DNA of 64,000 bases, from NCBI GenBank assembly GCA_041920565.1, contig JBHGXS010000067.1:1-64000 (forward strand), in the 5' to 3' direction. The position numbers and the translations under genes were made by a program. The notes under the pieces were generated by a model that saw nothing but the letters and a program-made list of their open reading frames with translations, searched no databases and was not told the DNA's origin. The DNA is from JAGHKQ01 sp041920565. GTDB lineage: Bacteria; Bacillota; Bacilli; Bacillales; Bacillaceae_G. Positions 44,921 to 52,914 of this stretch are shown piece after piece. Each line of letters starts with the position of its first letter. Position 1 is the first letter of the stretch.

Positions 44921-46006
44921 GTGCTCATTCAATCATTAGAAGTAACACGCCGTACAATACCATTGATCGTTCCGTTTAAAACAGCCCTCAGAACAGCAAC
45001 CGAAGTAGAAAGCATTGAAGTAGAAATTACGCTTGAGAATGGCATAAAAGGAAGAGGTGCTGCAGCTCCAACATATGTTATTACAGGTGACTCCGCGGAA
45101 AGTATAGAAGCTGCCTTGCTCGGCCCTATTAAAAATGCAATAGAAGGTGCAGATCTGATCAACTTTCGGGGCATTCTTCAGAAAGTGCAAGCATGCTGCA
45201 TCGGAAATCCAAGTGCCAAAGCTGCGGCTGATATAGCGTTACATGATGCTTACAGTAAAACTTTAAATGTTCCGTTATATGCATTTCTTGGCGGAAAAAA
45301 ATCTATTTCCACGTGTATGACCATTGGTGTAGATACGGTTAAAAAAATGGCCGCCGATGCTGAAAAAAGCGTTCTTAATGGGTTTGATGTGCTCAAAGTG
45401 AAAGTGGGCGCTTCTCCTGAGCTAGACATCGCTCTCATTGAAGCCATTCGCGCAGCTGTCCCTTCTCATGTTAAACTCCGTTTAGATGCTAATCAAGGGT
45501 GGACTGCTAAACAAGCTGTTCAGCTTATTCAAGAAATGGAAAAACGAGGCTTCGGCATCGAATTAGTCGAACAGCCTGTGCCGGCTCATGACTGGGAAGG
45601 ATTAAAGTTTGTGACAGAACGCGTAGGAACGCCAATCATGGCAGATGAAAGCATGTTCTCCGCACGCGATGCTATGAAGCTGGTGACAGGTCGATATGTA
45701 GACTTATTAAATATTAAACTTATGAAATGCGGCGGTATTAACGAAGCTTGGAAAATTGCAAGTATAGCAGAAGTACACGGTATAGCATGCATGGTAGGAA
45801 GCATGATGGAAACATCTTTATCTGTCAGTGCTGCGGCTCATTTTGCGGCAGCTCACCCGAATGTTCGTTATTTTGATTTGGATGCCCCGCTTTGGCTTTC
45901 AGAAAACCCGCAAGGATTAACTTATACGGGAAAACAAATTGCACTTCCGGATACGCCGGGACTTGGAACGGGTAAGTCTATAGACATTGCAGACTCCCGT
46001 CATTAA
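44921..46006 (+). CDS. Dipeptide epimerase (L-Ala-D/L-Glu epimerase type)
   Basis: An enolase-superfamily enzyme of the muconate-lactonizing subgroup, related to B. subtilis YkfB, which epimerises L-Ala-D-Glu from murein. The start at GTG 44921 follows AAAGGGGAAATACAT; 361 residues. Catalytic features are present: KVKVG near 166-170, the metal ligands in RLDANQGW, VEQPVP and ADES, and the second acid/base Lys in NIKLMKCGG. It stands alone, without peptidase or transporter genes, so the actual dipeptide substrate is uncertain. Confidence 0.88.
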   Translation: MLIQSLEVTRRTIPLIVPFKTALRTATEVESIEVEITLENGIKGRGAAAPTYVITGDSAESIEAALLGPIKNAIEGADLINFRGILQKVQACCIGNPSAKAAADIALHDAYSKTLNVPLYAFLGGKKSISTCMTIGVDTVKKMAADAEKSVLNGFDVLKVKVGASPELDIALIEAIRAAVPSHVKLRLDANQGWTAKQAVQLIQEMEKRGFGIELVEQPVPAHDWEGLKFVTERVGTPIMADESMFSARDAMKLVTGRYVDLLNIKLMKCGGINEAWKIASIAEVHGIACMVGSMMETSLSVSAAAHFAAAHPNVRYFDLDAPLWLSENPQGLTYTGKQIALPDTPGLGTGKSIDIADSRH

Positions 46007-46023
46007 TAATTAACACTGATAAG

Positions 46024-46066
46024 GATAAAGCAGCCTCCAAAGCTGAGAGGCTGCTTTATCTTATTT
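46024..46066. terminator. Terminator between the epimerase gene and arsC
   Basis: GATAAAGCAGCCTC / GAGGCTGCTTTATC, a perfect 14-bp stem followed by TTATTT on the plus strand; it lies at the end of the convergent arsC as well. Confidence 0.88.
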
Positions 46067-46483
46067 CCCTGTTTCTGCAAACTTTTTAATTCTTGCGCCT
46101 ATCTCATCGCGCACACGTTGGAACACAGCCCATTTTTCTTCATCCGTTCCTTCTGCTTTCGCTGGATCATCAAATCCCCAATGTACACGTTTTACGTGCG
46201 GAGGTGTAGTTGGGCATACTGAATCTGCGTGGCTGCAAAGAGTTACCACTAAATCTGCTTTGTTTAAAATGTCACGGTCAATGACATCGGATGTTTGATT
46301 CGAAATGTCGATTCCAACTTCTTTCATTGCTTCCACAGCATTTGGATTTACCCCATGTGCTTCAATTCCGGCAGAGTATACGTTCCACTTATCGCCTAAG
46401 TATTTCTTTCCCCATCCTTCTGCCATTTGGCTGCGGCAAGAGTTTCCTGTACATAAGAAGTAAATTGTTTTTTTGTTTTCCAT
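46061..46483 (-). CDS. arsC: Arsenate reductase, thioredoxin-coupled
   Basis: Reduces arsenate to arsenite using a low-molecular-weight phosphatase fold and a three-cysteine relay. The 140 residues show the P-loop CTGNSCR at 11-17 and the redox cysteines 83 and 90 in TLCSHADSVCP. Last gene of arsR-acr3-arsC. Confidence 0.96.
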   Translation of the reverse strand: MENKKTIYFLCTGNSCRSQMAEGWGKKYLGDKWNVYSAGIEAHGVNPNAVEAMKEVGIDISNQTSDVIDRDILNKADLVVTLCSHADSVCPTTPPHVKRVHWGFDDPAKAEGTDEEKWAVFQRVRDEIGARIKKFAETGK

Positions 46484-46509
46484 GTCTTATTCCACCTTTT
46501 CTGTTCGTT

Positions 46510-47565
46510 TTATGCTTTCTTTGTTGAAAAATATTTTCTCTGCATCCATAACGCAACGTTGACTAATGCAATCATCACCGGCACTTCTACTAACGGTCCG
46601 ATCACTGCGGCAAATGCGGCACCGGAATTAATACCAAATACCCCGACTGCAACAGCAATTGCCAGTTCGAAGTTATTGCTGCCCGCTGTAAATGCCAATG
46701 TCGTAGTAACCGGATAGTCCGCTCCAATTTTCTTTCCCATAAAGAATGAAATGAAGAACATCACGACAAAGTAAATCAGCAACGGAATTGCAATACGCAC
46801 CACATCTAGTGGTAAGCTTACAATGATATCCCCTTTTAAGGAGAACATTACGATAATGGTAAATAGCAATGCAATTAATGTAATCGGGCTGATTTTCGGA
46901 ATGAAAACTTTTTCATACCATTTTCGGCCCTTGGCTTTTACTAACACTAAACGCGTCAACATCCCCCCTAAGAATGGGATACCCAGGTAAATAAATACGG
47001 ACTTTGCTACTTCTATCATCGTAATGTTGACAATGGTGCTCTCGAGTCCCAGCCATTCCGGTATCACTGTGACGAACACATAGGCATACACAGAAAAGAA
47101 CAGCATTTGAAATACTGAGTTAAACGCCACCAAGCCTGCTGCATATTCCGTATCTCCTTTTGCTAAATCGTTCCACACGATAACCATGGCAATACAACGC
47201 GCCAAGCCAATCATAATCAATCCGACCATATATTCCGGCTTATCTTGTAAGAATACAATCGCTAAAACAAACATCAAAATCGGACCGATCACCCAGTTTT
47301 GCACCAATGATAATACTAATACTTTGACGTCTTTAAATACGCGCCCCATTTCCTCATAACGCACCTTCGCCAATGGCGGATACATCATGAGGATTAAGCC
47401 GATCGCAAGCGGAATCGAAGTGGTTTCCACTTGCAGGCTGTTCAGCCCATCCACAAATCCCGGAGATACATACCCGATGAGGATCCCTAATGCCATAGCC
47501 AGGAAAATCCATAAGGTTAAGTATCTATCCAAGAAGGACAAGCGCTTTTTTCCTGCTTTACTCAT
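46510..47565 (-). CDS. acr3: Arsenite efflux transporter ACR3
   Basis: A ten-helix BART-superfamily arsenite permease. The 351 residues include the essential Cys in MIGLARCIAMVIVWNDLAKG (helix 4) and SNNFELAIAVAVGVFG near helix 9. Bacillus annotations often call it arsB, but the sequence is the ACR3 type rather than the E. coli ArsB type. Start at ATG 47565; 30 bases after arsR. Confidence 0.95.
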   Translation of the reverse strand: MSKAGKKRLSFLDRYLTLWIFLAMALGILIGYVSPGFVDGLNSLQVETTSIPLAIGLILMMYPPLAKVRYEEMGRVFKDVKVLVLSLVQNWVIGPILMFVLAIVFLQDKPEYMVGLIMIGLARCIAMVIVWNDLAKGDTEYAAGLVAFNSVFQMLFFSVYAYVFVTVIPEWLGLESTIVNITMIEVAKSVFIYLGIPFLGGMLTRLVLVKAKGRKWYEKVFIPKISPITLIALLFTIIVMFSLKGDIIVSLPLDVVRIAIPLLIYFVVMFFISFFMGKKIGADYPVTTTLAFTAGSNNFELAIAVAVGVFGINSGAAFAAVIGPLVEVPVMIALVNVALWMQRKYFSTKKA

Positions 47566-47595
47566 GTTTTCACTTCCTTTTCTCTTGTTGCCGAA

Positions 47596-47943
47596 TTAAC
47601 ATCCGCATCGAAATGCAGGATTGCTCTCTTCGATTTTTTTAATTTTTTCTATTTGATTTGGCACATGTTCCATAATAGTTTCAATGAGACCGTATAAATC
47701 ACTTTGTTGATTCAGGGAATAATAAATCCACTGCCCTCTTCGCTCTTCTTTTACCAACCCCGCATCCTTTAATTTACGAAGATGCTGGCTGATGGAAGGC
47801 TGACTCATTTCAAATACTTCGAGAAATTCGCACACACAGCATTCACGATGCTTTAAAATAGCCATGATTGTTAAACGAGTTTTATCTCCAAGCAGCTTTA
47901 AAGCTTGCGATATTCTTTCTACTTCTGCAACTGTTTTTTGCAT
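47596..47943 (-). CDS. arsR: ArsR-type arsenite-responsive repressor
   Basis: A 115-residue winged-helix repressor. The metalloid site ECCVCEF near 34-40 and the recognition helix MSQPSISQHLRKLKDAGLV are intact, with another CGC at the C-terminus. First gene of arsR-acr3-arsC. The AT-rich promoter region contains TTGAATATATAAATATATAA, in which an operator could hide, but not the ATCAA-N6-TTGAT repeat found at the second unit. Confidence 0.93.
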   Translation of the reverse strand: MQKTVAEVERISQALKLLGDKTRLTIMAILKHRECCVCEFLEVFEMSQPSISQHLRKLKDAGLVKEERRGQWIYYSLNQQSDLYGLIETIMEHVPNQIEKIKKIEESNPAFRCGC

Positions 47944-48327
47944 CTGTACACCTCCTATCCCTGAAATTGTTGTATAATTATATATTTATATATTCAATAA
48001 AAATATGTGAGATGACTCTTAAAAATAACATTCGATTCATCTCCATACTAAATGAAAGTTCTGCTTTTTGAGCATTCATTCCAGTCACTTAAACTGCAGA
48101 TGACATAAAATAATCAGACGAATGCACTTTTCCTTCAGCATTCTCAATAGATCTCAGTGTTATTTCTGTCAATCTCTCCAAATCTCAATGCATATTTTTT
48201 TCAATTTCTCTCCTTAACGTTGTTTCCGTATAGATAAACCTTCTGTATTCACTTTATAAGTATATAACCAATTACTTATATAAAACAAGGAAAAATAAAA
48301 TTTTTTACATAGCTTTTACAATCATAA
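47944..48327. other. Gene-free stretch upstream of arsR
   Basis: About 380 bases with no plausible gene on either strand. It must hold the arsR promoter near 47950-48010. I see nothing else to name. Confidence 0.5.
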
Positions 48328-48363
48328 GGAGAGGGGAAACAATCCCCCGGAAGTTCCCTCTCC
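48328..48363 (-). terminator. Hairpin after arsI
   Basis: GGAGAGGG.AAC / GTT.CCCTCTCC on the minus strand, followed only by TTATGATTG, so the terminator is weak. Confidence 0.6.
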
Positions 48364-48373
48364 CATACTTATA

Positions 48374-48817
48374 CTACTCGCAGCAAGCCGTTGATTCAGA
48401 AGCGGCCGCAGCAATTGAGCAGCATTCACTTTGATTTACGGAATGTACATCAGCATCCGCTTTTGTAAAGAAAAACTCCCATTCGTTGCCGTCCGGATCC
48501 GTCACCCAAAACTTGTCTTGCACCGCATAGCAGCACGTTGTATTCATTTGTTCTCGTGCAAAGAAGCCTTCTTTCTCCAATCTAGCTTTATGGGCTAATA
48601 CTTCTTCCAAATCCTTCACTTGGAATCCGAAGTGACCAACTTGATTTCCCTCTACTTTGTCCATGCGATTGAGTGTGAAATTAAGACCTGGCTGCTCTAA
48701 AAGAAATTTTGCATAATCTTCTTTTACCTTCACCGGCTCTGTTCCAAAAACTTTGCTATAAAATTCAATGCTCTTTTCTAAATTCATAACATTTAATCCA
48801 ACATGAACATTCAACAT
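48374..48817 (-). CDS. arsI: ArsI-type C-As lyase (CadI family)
   Basis: A single-module VOC dioxygenase that splits the carbon-arsenic bond of trivalent organoarsenicals. Starting at ATG 48817 places the ligands at H5, H62 and E114 with the substrate cysteine pair at C95-C96 (NTTCCYAVQ), as in known ArsI enzymes. An adjacent ATG at 48820 is also usable. The C-terminus carries extra CC pairs (ECC, ACCE). It follows arsR2 by about 75 bases that contain two operator-like repeats. Confidence 0.9.
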   Translation of the reverse strand: MLNVHVGLNVMNLEKSIEFYSKVFGTEPVKVKEDYAKFLLEQPGLNFTLNRMDKVEGNQVGHFGFQVKDLEEVLAHKARLEKEGFFAREQMNTTCCYAVQDKFWVTDPDGNEWEFFFTKADADVHSVNQSECCSIAAAASESTACCE

Positions 48818-48841
48818 CATAATTCCTCCCTGTCATTTTTA

Positions 48842-48879
48842 ATCAAGAAAATTCGATTAATACATCAAAAATATTTGAT
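48842..48879 (-). promoter_or_regulatory. Two ArsR-type operators in front of arsI
   Basis: ATCAA-N6-TTGAT occurs at 48864-48879 (perfect) and as ATCAA-N6-TCGAT at 48842-48857 (one mismatch). A third copy lies before arsR2. Confidence 0.7.
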
Positions 48880-48895
48880 TAATATTTTAAAAAAA

Positions 48896-49216
48896 TTATG
48901 GCATCAGACGGAAAATACAGCATAGCTGCTCTGATAATAATGCATCTACTTGTTCTTTATTAACGTTGTAGTAACTCCAAGTCCCTCTTGTTTCTTTTGT
49001 AATCAGGCCAGCATCTAATAAAATTTTCAAATGATAGGAAAGCTTGGATTGAGGAAGAGCTAGAATTTCTGTTAAATCACATACACAAGTGGTTCCTCTT
49101 TGGCATAATTCGTACAAAATATGTAGCCTTTTCTGATCCGCCAATGCCTTAAATTTTTTCTCGTAGGTTTCAAACGATTGAACAATTGAGTCTTTGTATA
49201 ATGGCAGCTCTTTCAT
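48896..49216 (-). CDS. Second ArsR family repressor
   Basis: A 106-residue winged-helix repressor distinct from the first. It carries TTCVCDLTEILALPQSKLSY, with a CxC metalloid pair in the DNA-binding region, and a C-terminal CC (EQLCCIF), a possible third ligand. Located next to arsI and behind a matching operator, it probably senses trivalent arsenicals and controls arsI and itself. Confidence 0.9.
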   Translation of the reverse strand: MKELPLYKDSIVQSFETYEKKFKALADQKRLHILYELCQRGTTCVCDLTEILALPQSKLSYHLKILLDAGLITKETRGTWSYYNVNKEQVDALLSEQLCCIFRLMP

Positions 49217-49230
49217 TTCATGCTCCTTAC

Positions 49231-49290
49231 ATCAAATTTTCTTGATGATTAAAGTATATGCGTTCTGTATCGTTTTGACAACTATATAAA
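49231..49290 (-). promoter_or_regulatory. Promoter and operator of arsR2
   Basis: On the minus strand TTGTCA and TATACT are 17 bases apart (about 49255-49283), and the repeat ATCAA-N6-TTGAT (49231-49246) lies between the -10 and the start codon. Confidence 0.75.
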
Positions 49291-49478
49291 TTAAAAAATT
49301 GATTTATATATAAAAGAAGGCCTAGAAATCAGCCCTCCGCTATACTTTTTGTTGAATTTTTTACTCCTTCCTCTTCTTCAGAAGGCAGATGGATCACTTT
49401 TTCAAATCATCCAATGGTGTATGTTATTATTTTAGAATTAAATGACGTTTGGCGATACTGTAGATTTAAAATAAAGTT

Positions 49479-49518
49479 TGATCATTTATAAAAAACTCTG
49501 ATCGTTTGTAAAAAAGTT
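49479..49518 (+). repeat. Tandem 20-bp direct repeat
   Basis: TGATCATTTATAAAAAACTC is directly followed by TGATCGTTTGTAAAAAAGTT, with a decayed third unit before. The region 49300-49670 otherwise shows no gene. Confidence 0.6.
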
Positions 49519-49671
49519 TGAACACAATCCCCAATTATGTTATTCCATTTAAGGGCCAGATTGTGGAGGATTGCAGGGTATTTTTTACAGAAGAATCGAA
49601 GTTTAAATTATACGGATGATCTTAAACTCCCATGAAAATAAAATTTGGTTCAAAACTAAAAAAGAGCATAG

Positions 49672-50005
49672 AAAAATGGACCCAGGAACCCCTTTTTTAA
49701 AAAGGCTGGGCCTTCTAAGCGATCTTCATAGATTGGTAGAGCGATTCAGAGTATAGCCTATAGCCTTCCTTCCATAACAAATTAAAGGTAGCTGGCGCAA
49801 CGGCCAGAAAAGGATTAATCTCCCATGAGTGCTCCCCCCTACAGGGGGCGACAGTCGGCGGTACACCGTGGTCGTTGGATCCAGATTAACGGATGGGCTC
49901 AAAGGCACCATAGTGAAAAGACCTTCTTCGCCAGCTATTAAATCAGTATCGACTGCGTGACCCATTTTTATTCTCTGTGGTGTAGCGCCGGTTTTGCGCT
50001 GTATG
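49672..50005 (-). ncRNA. Candidate structured RNA or orphan mobile-element end
   Basis: A block clearly richer in G and C than its flanks. It has compact hairpins: AGCGC / GCGCT (49984-50000), CCCCC-TACA-GGGGG (49835-49848) and CTGGC / GCCAG (49792-49807). On the minus strand it ends in a terminator-like hairpin GGCCCAG / CTGGG.CC (49678-49712) plus ATTTTT. A 79-codon minus-strand frame inside (49726-49965) has no ribosome binding site and no family. I think it resembles the non-coding end of an IS110-type element or a stand-alone ncRNA, but no transposase is nearby. Confidence 0.45.
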
Positions 50006-50114
50006 GATGGCTAACGGTTTAGTTTAATAACTGTATTGTTACAAAGGCACAAATAAAAACAGAAGCAAAACCCCGTTCTTGTAAAATGGATTTTTTAAGT
50101 TGGATAATATAAGA

Positions 50115-50544
50115 TCATAATATTTCCCCTGAATTAAGGTAGGTATGGGGTCTGTCAGCCTTGAATCTGATAGAATCACCATTTCTTACTGTGTATTCAT
50201 TGTTATTTACACGTACAGTTAGCTCGCCTTCAAAAACAGTTATCAACTTTTCAGTTCCCTCTCTGTGCGAATCAGCACTTAGGAATCCCCCTTTTTCTAT
50301 CTCGACTGAATAAACTTCAAAGCGTTTATCATCCTCGAAAGGAAAGTAGGGATAGACTCGATATTTTCCGGTGTCTTCAGATAATGTTTAAATTTCACTT
50401 CTTAGAACAACTTTTGTATCTGGCTGCGGATTATTTATTAGTGAAGTAAAAGAAATCTTTAATCCATTTGCTATTTTCCAAATAGTTGTAATTGTAGGAC
50501 TCGATTCCCCCCTTTCAATTTGACCTATCATCGTTTCGCTTTCC
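50115..50544 (-). pseudogene. Broken XRE-cupin transcriptional regulator
   Basis: Minus-strand translation gives SETMIGQIERGESSPTITTI then WKIANGLKISFTSLINN, the second half of an HTH-XRE domain, then an in-frame TAA (50388-50390), then a cupin domain (VYPYFPFEDDKRFEVYSVEI, FEGELTVRVNN, DSIRFKADRPHTYLNSGE). The first part of the HTH and the start codon are missing, where the kamR terminator now stands. Intact relatives are about 180 residues. Confidence 0.85.
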
Positions 50545-50550
50545 AAAACA

Positions 50551-50579
50551 GAAAAAGCTGCCAATAATCCAGCAGCTTA
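50551..50579 (-). terminator. Intrinsic terminator after kamR
   Basis: AAGCTGC / GCAGCTT followed by TTTCTGTTTT on the minus strand; overlaps the stop codon and ends the beta-lysine operon. Confidence 0.85.
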
Positions 50580-52031
50580 CAACGTAATATTTTGTTTTTG
50601 CACCTTGTACTGAAGAGTCTGTCTTGGAATTTCCAACAACGCTGCAGCCTGCTGGATATTTCCGCTTGTTTGCAGTAAAGCGCGTTTAATAAGGGCTCTT
50701 TCCGTTTTCTTCAGCACCTTTCTCAACGGCTCAATATGTTTCTGTTCCCGTTTTCGTTTTAGTTGCTGCAGCTGCAAAGGCAAATGTTTTACATGCAGTG
50801 TATGCCCATCTGCCATAATCATCGCATGCTCGATGGTATGTTTTAACTCTCTCACGTTCCCAGGCCAATGGTATTCATGAAATAATTGAAATACATTATT
50901 GTCTACAATGCGAATCTGTTTGGAAAACTTGGCATTAAACTGTTCCACAAAATAAGAGGTTAATAGTTCAATATCATAATTTCGCTCCCGTAATGGAGGA
51001 ATAAATAAAGAAAAAACATTTAACCGATAGTATAAGTCCGGACGAAGCGTTCCCCTTTTTACACAGTCCAATGGTGATTCATTCATGGCTGCAATGACCC
51101 GTACATGTACTTTTCTTGTTCTTTGGTCCCCAATACGACGCACCATGCCGTCTTCCAGCACCCGCAGAAGCTTAGCTTGCAATTCAAGAGGCATGGAGTT
51201 AATTTCATCTAAAAATAAGGTGCCGCCATCTGACAGCTCAAACAGTCCCGCTCGATCTACTGCCCCGGTATAACTGCCTTTTGTCGTTCCGAATAATAGA
51301 CTTTCCAACAAGGATTCGGGCAAAGCCGCACAGTTTTGTGCAATAAATGGACCTTTTGCGTGAGAGGAGCTATGATGAATAGCTTGCACAAACAATTCCT
51401 TTCCTGTTCCTGTCTCACCAAAAACTAAAACGGTTGAATCGGTACACGCTACTTTTTCAGCATGTTTTTTCACTTCAGCTAAAACGGGGTCATTCGTTAA
51501 TAGATCTGCAAACGTATACGAATGAGCGTGTTTCCTTTCTTTTTTCTCCGAGGAAACTTGAATTTTCGCCTGCAAATCCAACACCTTTTCCCCCAGCTTC
51601 TTAATGGTCGAATAGTCTTTTGCAATTTCAACAGCTCCTATTACTTCCCCTTCTAAAATAATAGGAATGGTTGTATTAATAGTATCAATATATTGGCCTT
51701 TTACATTTTGATAGCGCTGCGGCTGATGAATGATGGATTGTTTTGTTTCCAGTACCTTCAATAACGTACTGCTCTCTTTTGTAAGAGAAGGAAACGCTTC
51801 TAACACGTGTTTGCCAAGTACATCTTCAATAGAAAGACCGTCATGCCGTGCTGCTACTTGATTATAGAAAATGGTGATTCCATTTTTATCTACAGCATGG
51901 ATTGCTTCATCAATGCTGTTTAAAATGGCATTAATCATTTCGTTTGTCGGTATTGTAAGCAATTGTTCTTCACCATCCTTGCCATGCCGAAAATCCGTCA
52001 AACAAGCGCTTGATTTTCGGCGATTTTGCAT
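50577..52031 (-). CDS. Sigma-54-dependent activator (PAS-AAA+-Fis), KamR-like
   Basis: An enhancer-binding protein for SigL (sigma-54) RNA polymerase. From ATG 52031, overlapping the ablB stop as TAATG, it has 484 residues: a PAS domain (about 30-130), AAA+ with Walker A GETGTGKE near 205-212, the sigma-54 contact loop as GSYTGA near 252-257 (usually GAFTGA), GGTLFLDEI and a C-terminal Fis-type HTH. Position at the end of a beta-lysine operon suggests it is the KamR regulator described in B. thuringiensis. I could not find a -24/-12 promoter in front of yodT. Confidence 0.88.
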   Translation of the reverse strand: MQNRRKSSACLTDFRHGKDGEEQLLTIPTNEMINAILNSIDEAIHAVDKNGITIFYNQVAARHDGLSIEDVLGKHVLEAFPSLTKESSTLLKVLETKQSIIHQPQRYQNVKGQYIDTINTTIPIILEGEVIGAVEIAKDYSTIKKLGEKVLDLQAKIQVSSEKKERKHAHSYTFADLLTNDPVLAEVKKHAEKVACTDSTVLVFGETGTGKELFVQAIHHSSSHAKGPFIAQNCAALPESLLESLLFGTTKGSYTGAVDRAGLFELSDGGTLFLDEINSMPLELQAKLLRVLEDGMVRRIGDQRTRKVHVRVIAAMNESPLDCVKRGTLRPDLYYRLNVFSLFIPPLRERNYDIELLTSYFVEQFNAKFSKQIRIVDNNVFQLFHEYHWPGNVRELKHTIEHAMIMADGHTLHVKHLPLQLQQLKRKREQKHIEPLRKVLKKTERALIKRALLQTSGNIQQAAALLEIPRQTLQYKVQKQNITL

Positions 52032-52894
52032 TACTGTCCTCTTCTTGAAAGATCTTTCACCCAAACGTTCATATCTTCCAGCTTATCGAAAATATAGCAG
52101 TTGTTTGTAAGTCTTCCCGTGTAGGCGTAGCCAAGCTGATAGAATGCAGCATTCATTCCGAAAGATAAAGAACGGGCAATCGTGTAAGAGCAATAAATGG
52201 CTTGGTTAAACAAATCTTCCTCCAGCTTTTTTAAAAGCTCTTTCATCAGTCCGTGCTTACGGTGATCCTCCAGTGTGGCGCAGTTTGTAAGCTCTGCATT
52301 TCGCTGTGTAAAATCAATTTCCGCTGAAGCGGTGCTTACGATTTTTCCATTTTTTTCATATACATAGTAGATTGTTCCTTCAGCCATCGTTTCCTCTACA
52401 TAATCTGCTTGATTCAGGGGAGTCGGATAGACCTGAAACACACGCCCGTATAACTCGGCAAGTTCATTCGCATCTTCTTTTGCCGCTTTTCGCAATACAT
52501 ATCCTTCAGGAACTATTTTTTCTTTAAAAGCAACGGTTTGTAAAATAGAAGCTGTAATCTCATCTTCTTTTGTCCAGCAGCTGCTGTTGCGCCGATTTGG
52601 ATCTCGATACTTTGTCACAAAAAATCCGTCGCTTCCTTGAAAATAGCCTTGTATGACGGCTTCTATCATATATCCAAATTGCAAAAAGGTATATAAGTGC
52701 TCTTTTCTTGCTTTAATAATGAGTTTTGTATAGTTATACTGTTTTGCCAATGCCTCTGTCTTTCTCAACAAATCCGGTATATTCCCTATATAGTAGTCCA
52801 CCCTGATTCGTTCATTAAAGTGATCGAGCGCCGCTTCAAAATAAAAGGTCTCTTCTTTTCGTTTAATCGTTTCGTAATACTCTTTTCCCGCCAT
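52031..52894 (-). CDS. ablB: Beta-lysine N6-acetyltransferase AblB (YodP)
   Basis: A GNAT acetyltransferase that converts beta-lysine to N6-acetyl-beta-lysine. I start at ATG 52894 (MAGKEYYETIKRKEETFYFE), after GGGAGAGCAT; 287 residues. The N-terminal part is the AblB-specific domain and the GNAT fold lies in about 140-270 (AELTNCATLEDHRKHGLMKE as the acetyl-CoA loop). Its usual partner lysine 2,3-aminomutase is absent from this window. Confidence 0.9.
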   Translation of the reverse strand: MAGKEYYETIKRKEETFYFEAALDHFNERIRVDYYIGNIPDLLRKTEALAKQYNYTKLIIKARKEHLYTFLQFGYMIEAVIQGYFQGSDGFFVTKYRDPNRRNSSCWTKEDEITASILQTVAFKEKIVPEGYVLRKAAKEDANELAELYGRVFQVYPTPLNQADYVEETMAEGTIYYVYEKNGKIVSTASAEIDFTQRNAELTNCATLEDHRKHGLMKELLKKLEEDLFNQAIYCSYTIARSLSFGMNAAFYQLGYAYTGRLTNNCYIFDKLEDMNVWVKDLSRRGQ

Positions 52895-52914
52895 ATGCTC
52901 TCCCTGCTTTCTCC

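Noticed and set aside
49726..49965. A 79-codon minus-strand frame in the structured block as a protein gene
   Set aside because: It has no clear Shine-Dalgarno, contains the GC hairpins in its middle, and its composition does not resemble a folded protein. I treat the block as RNA or element DNA.
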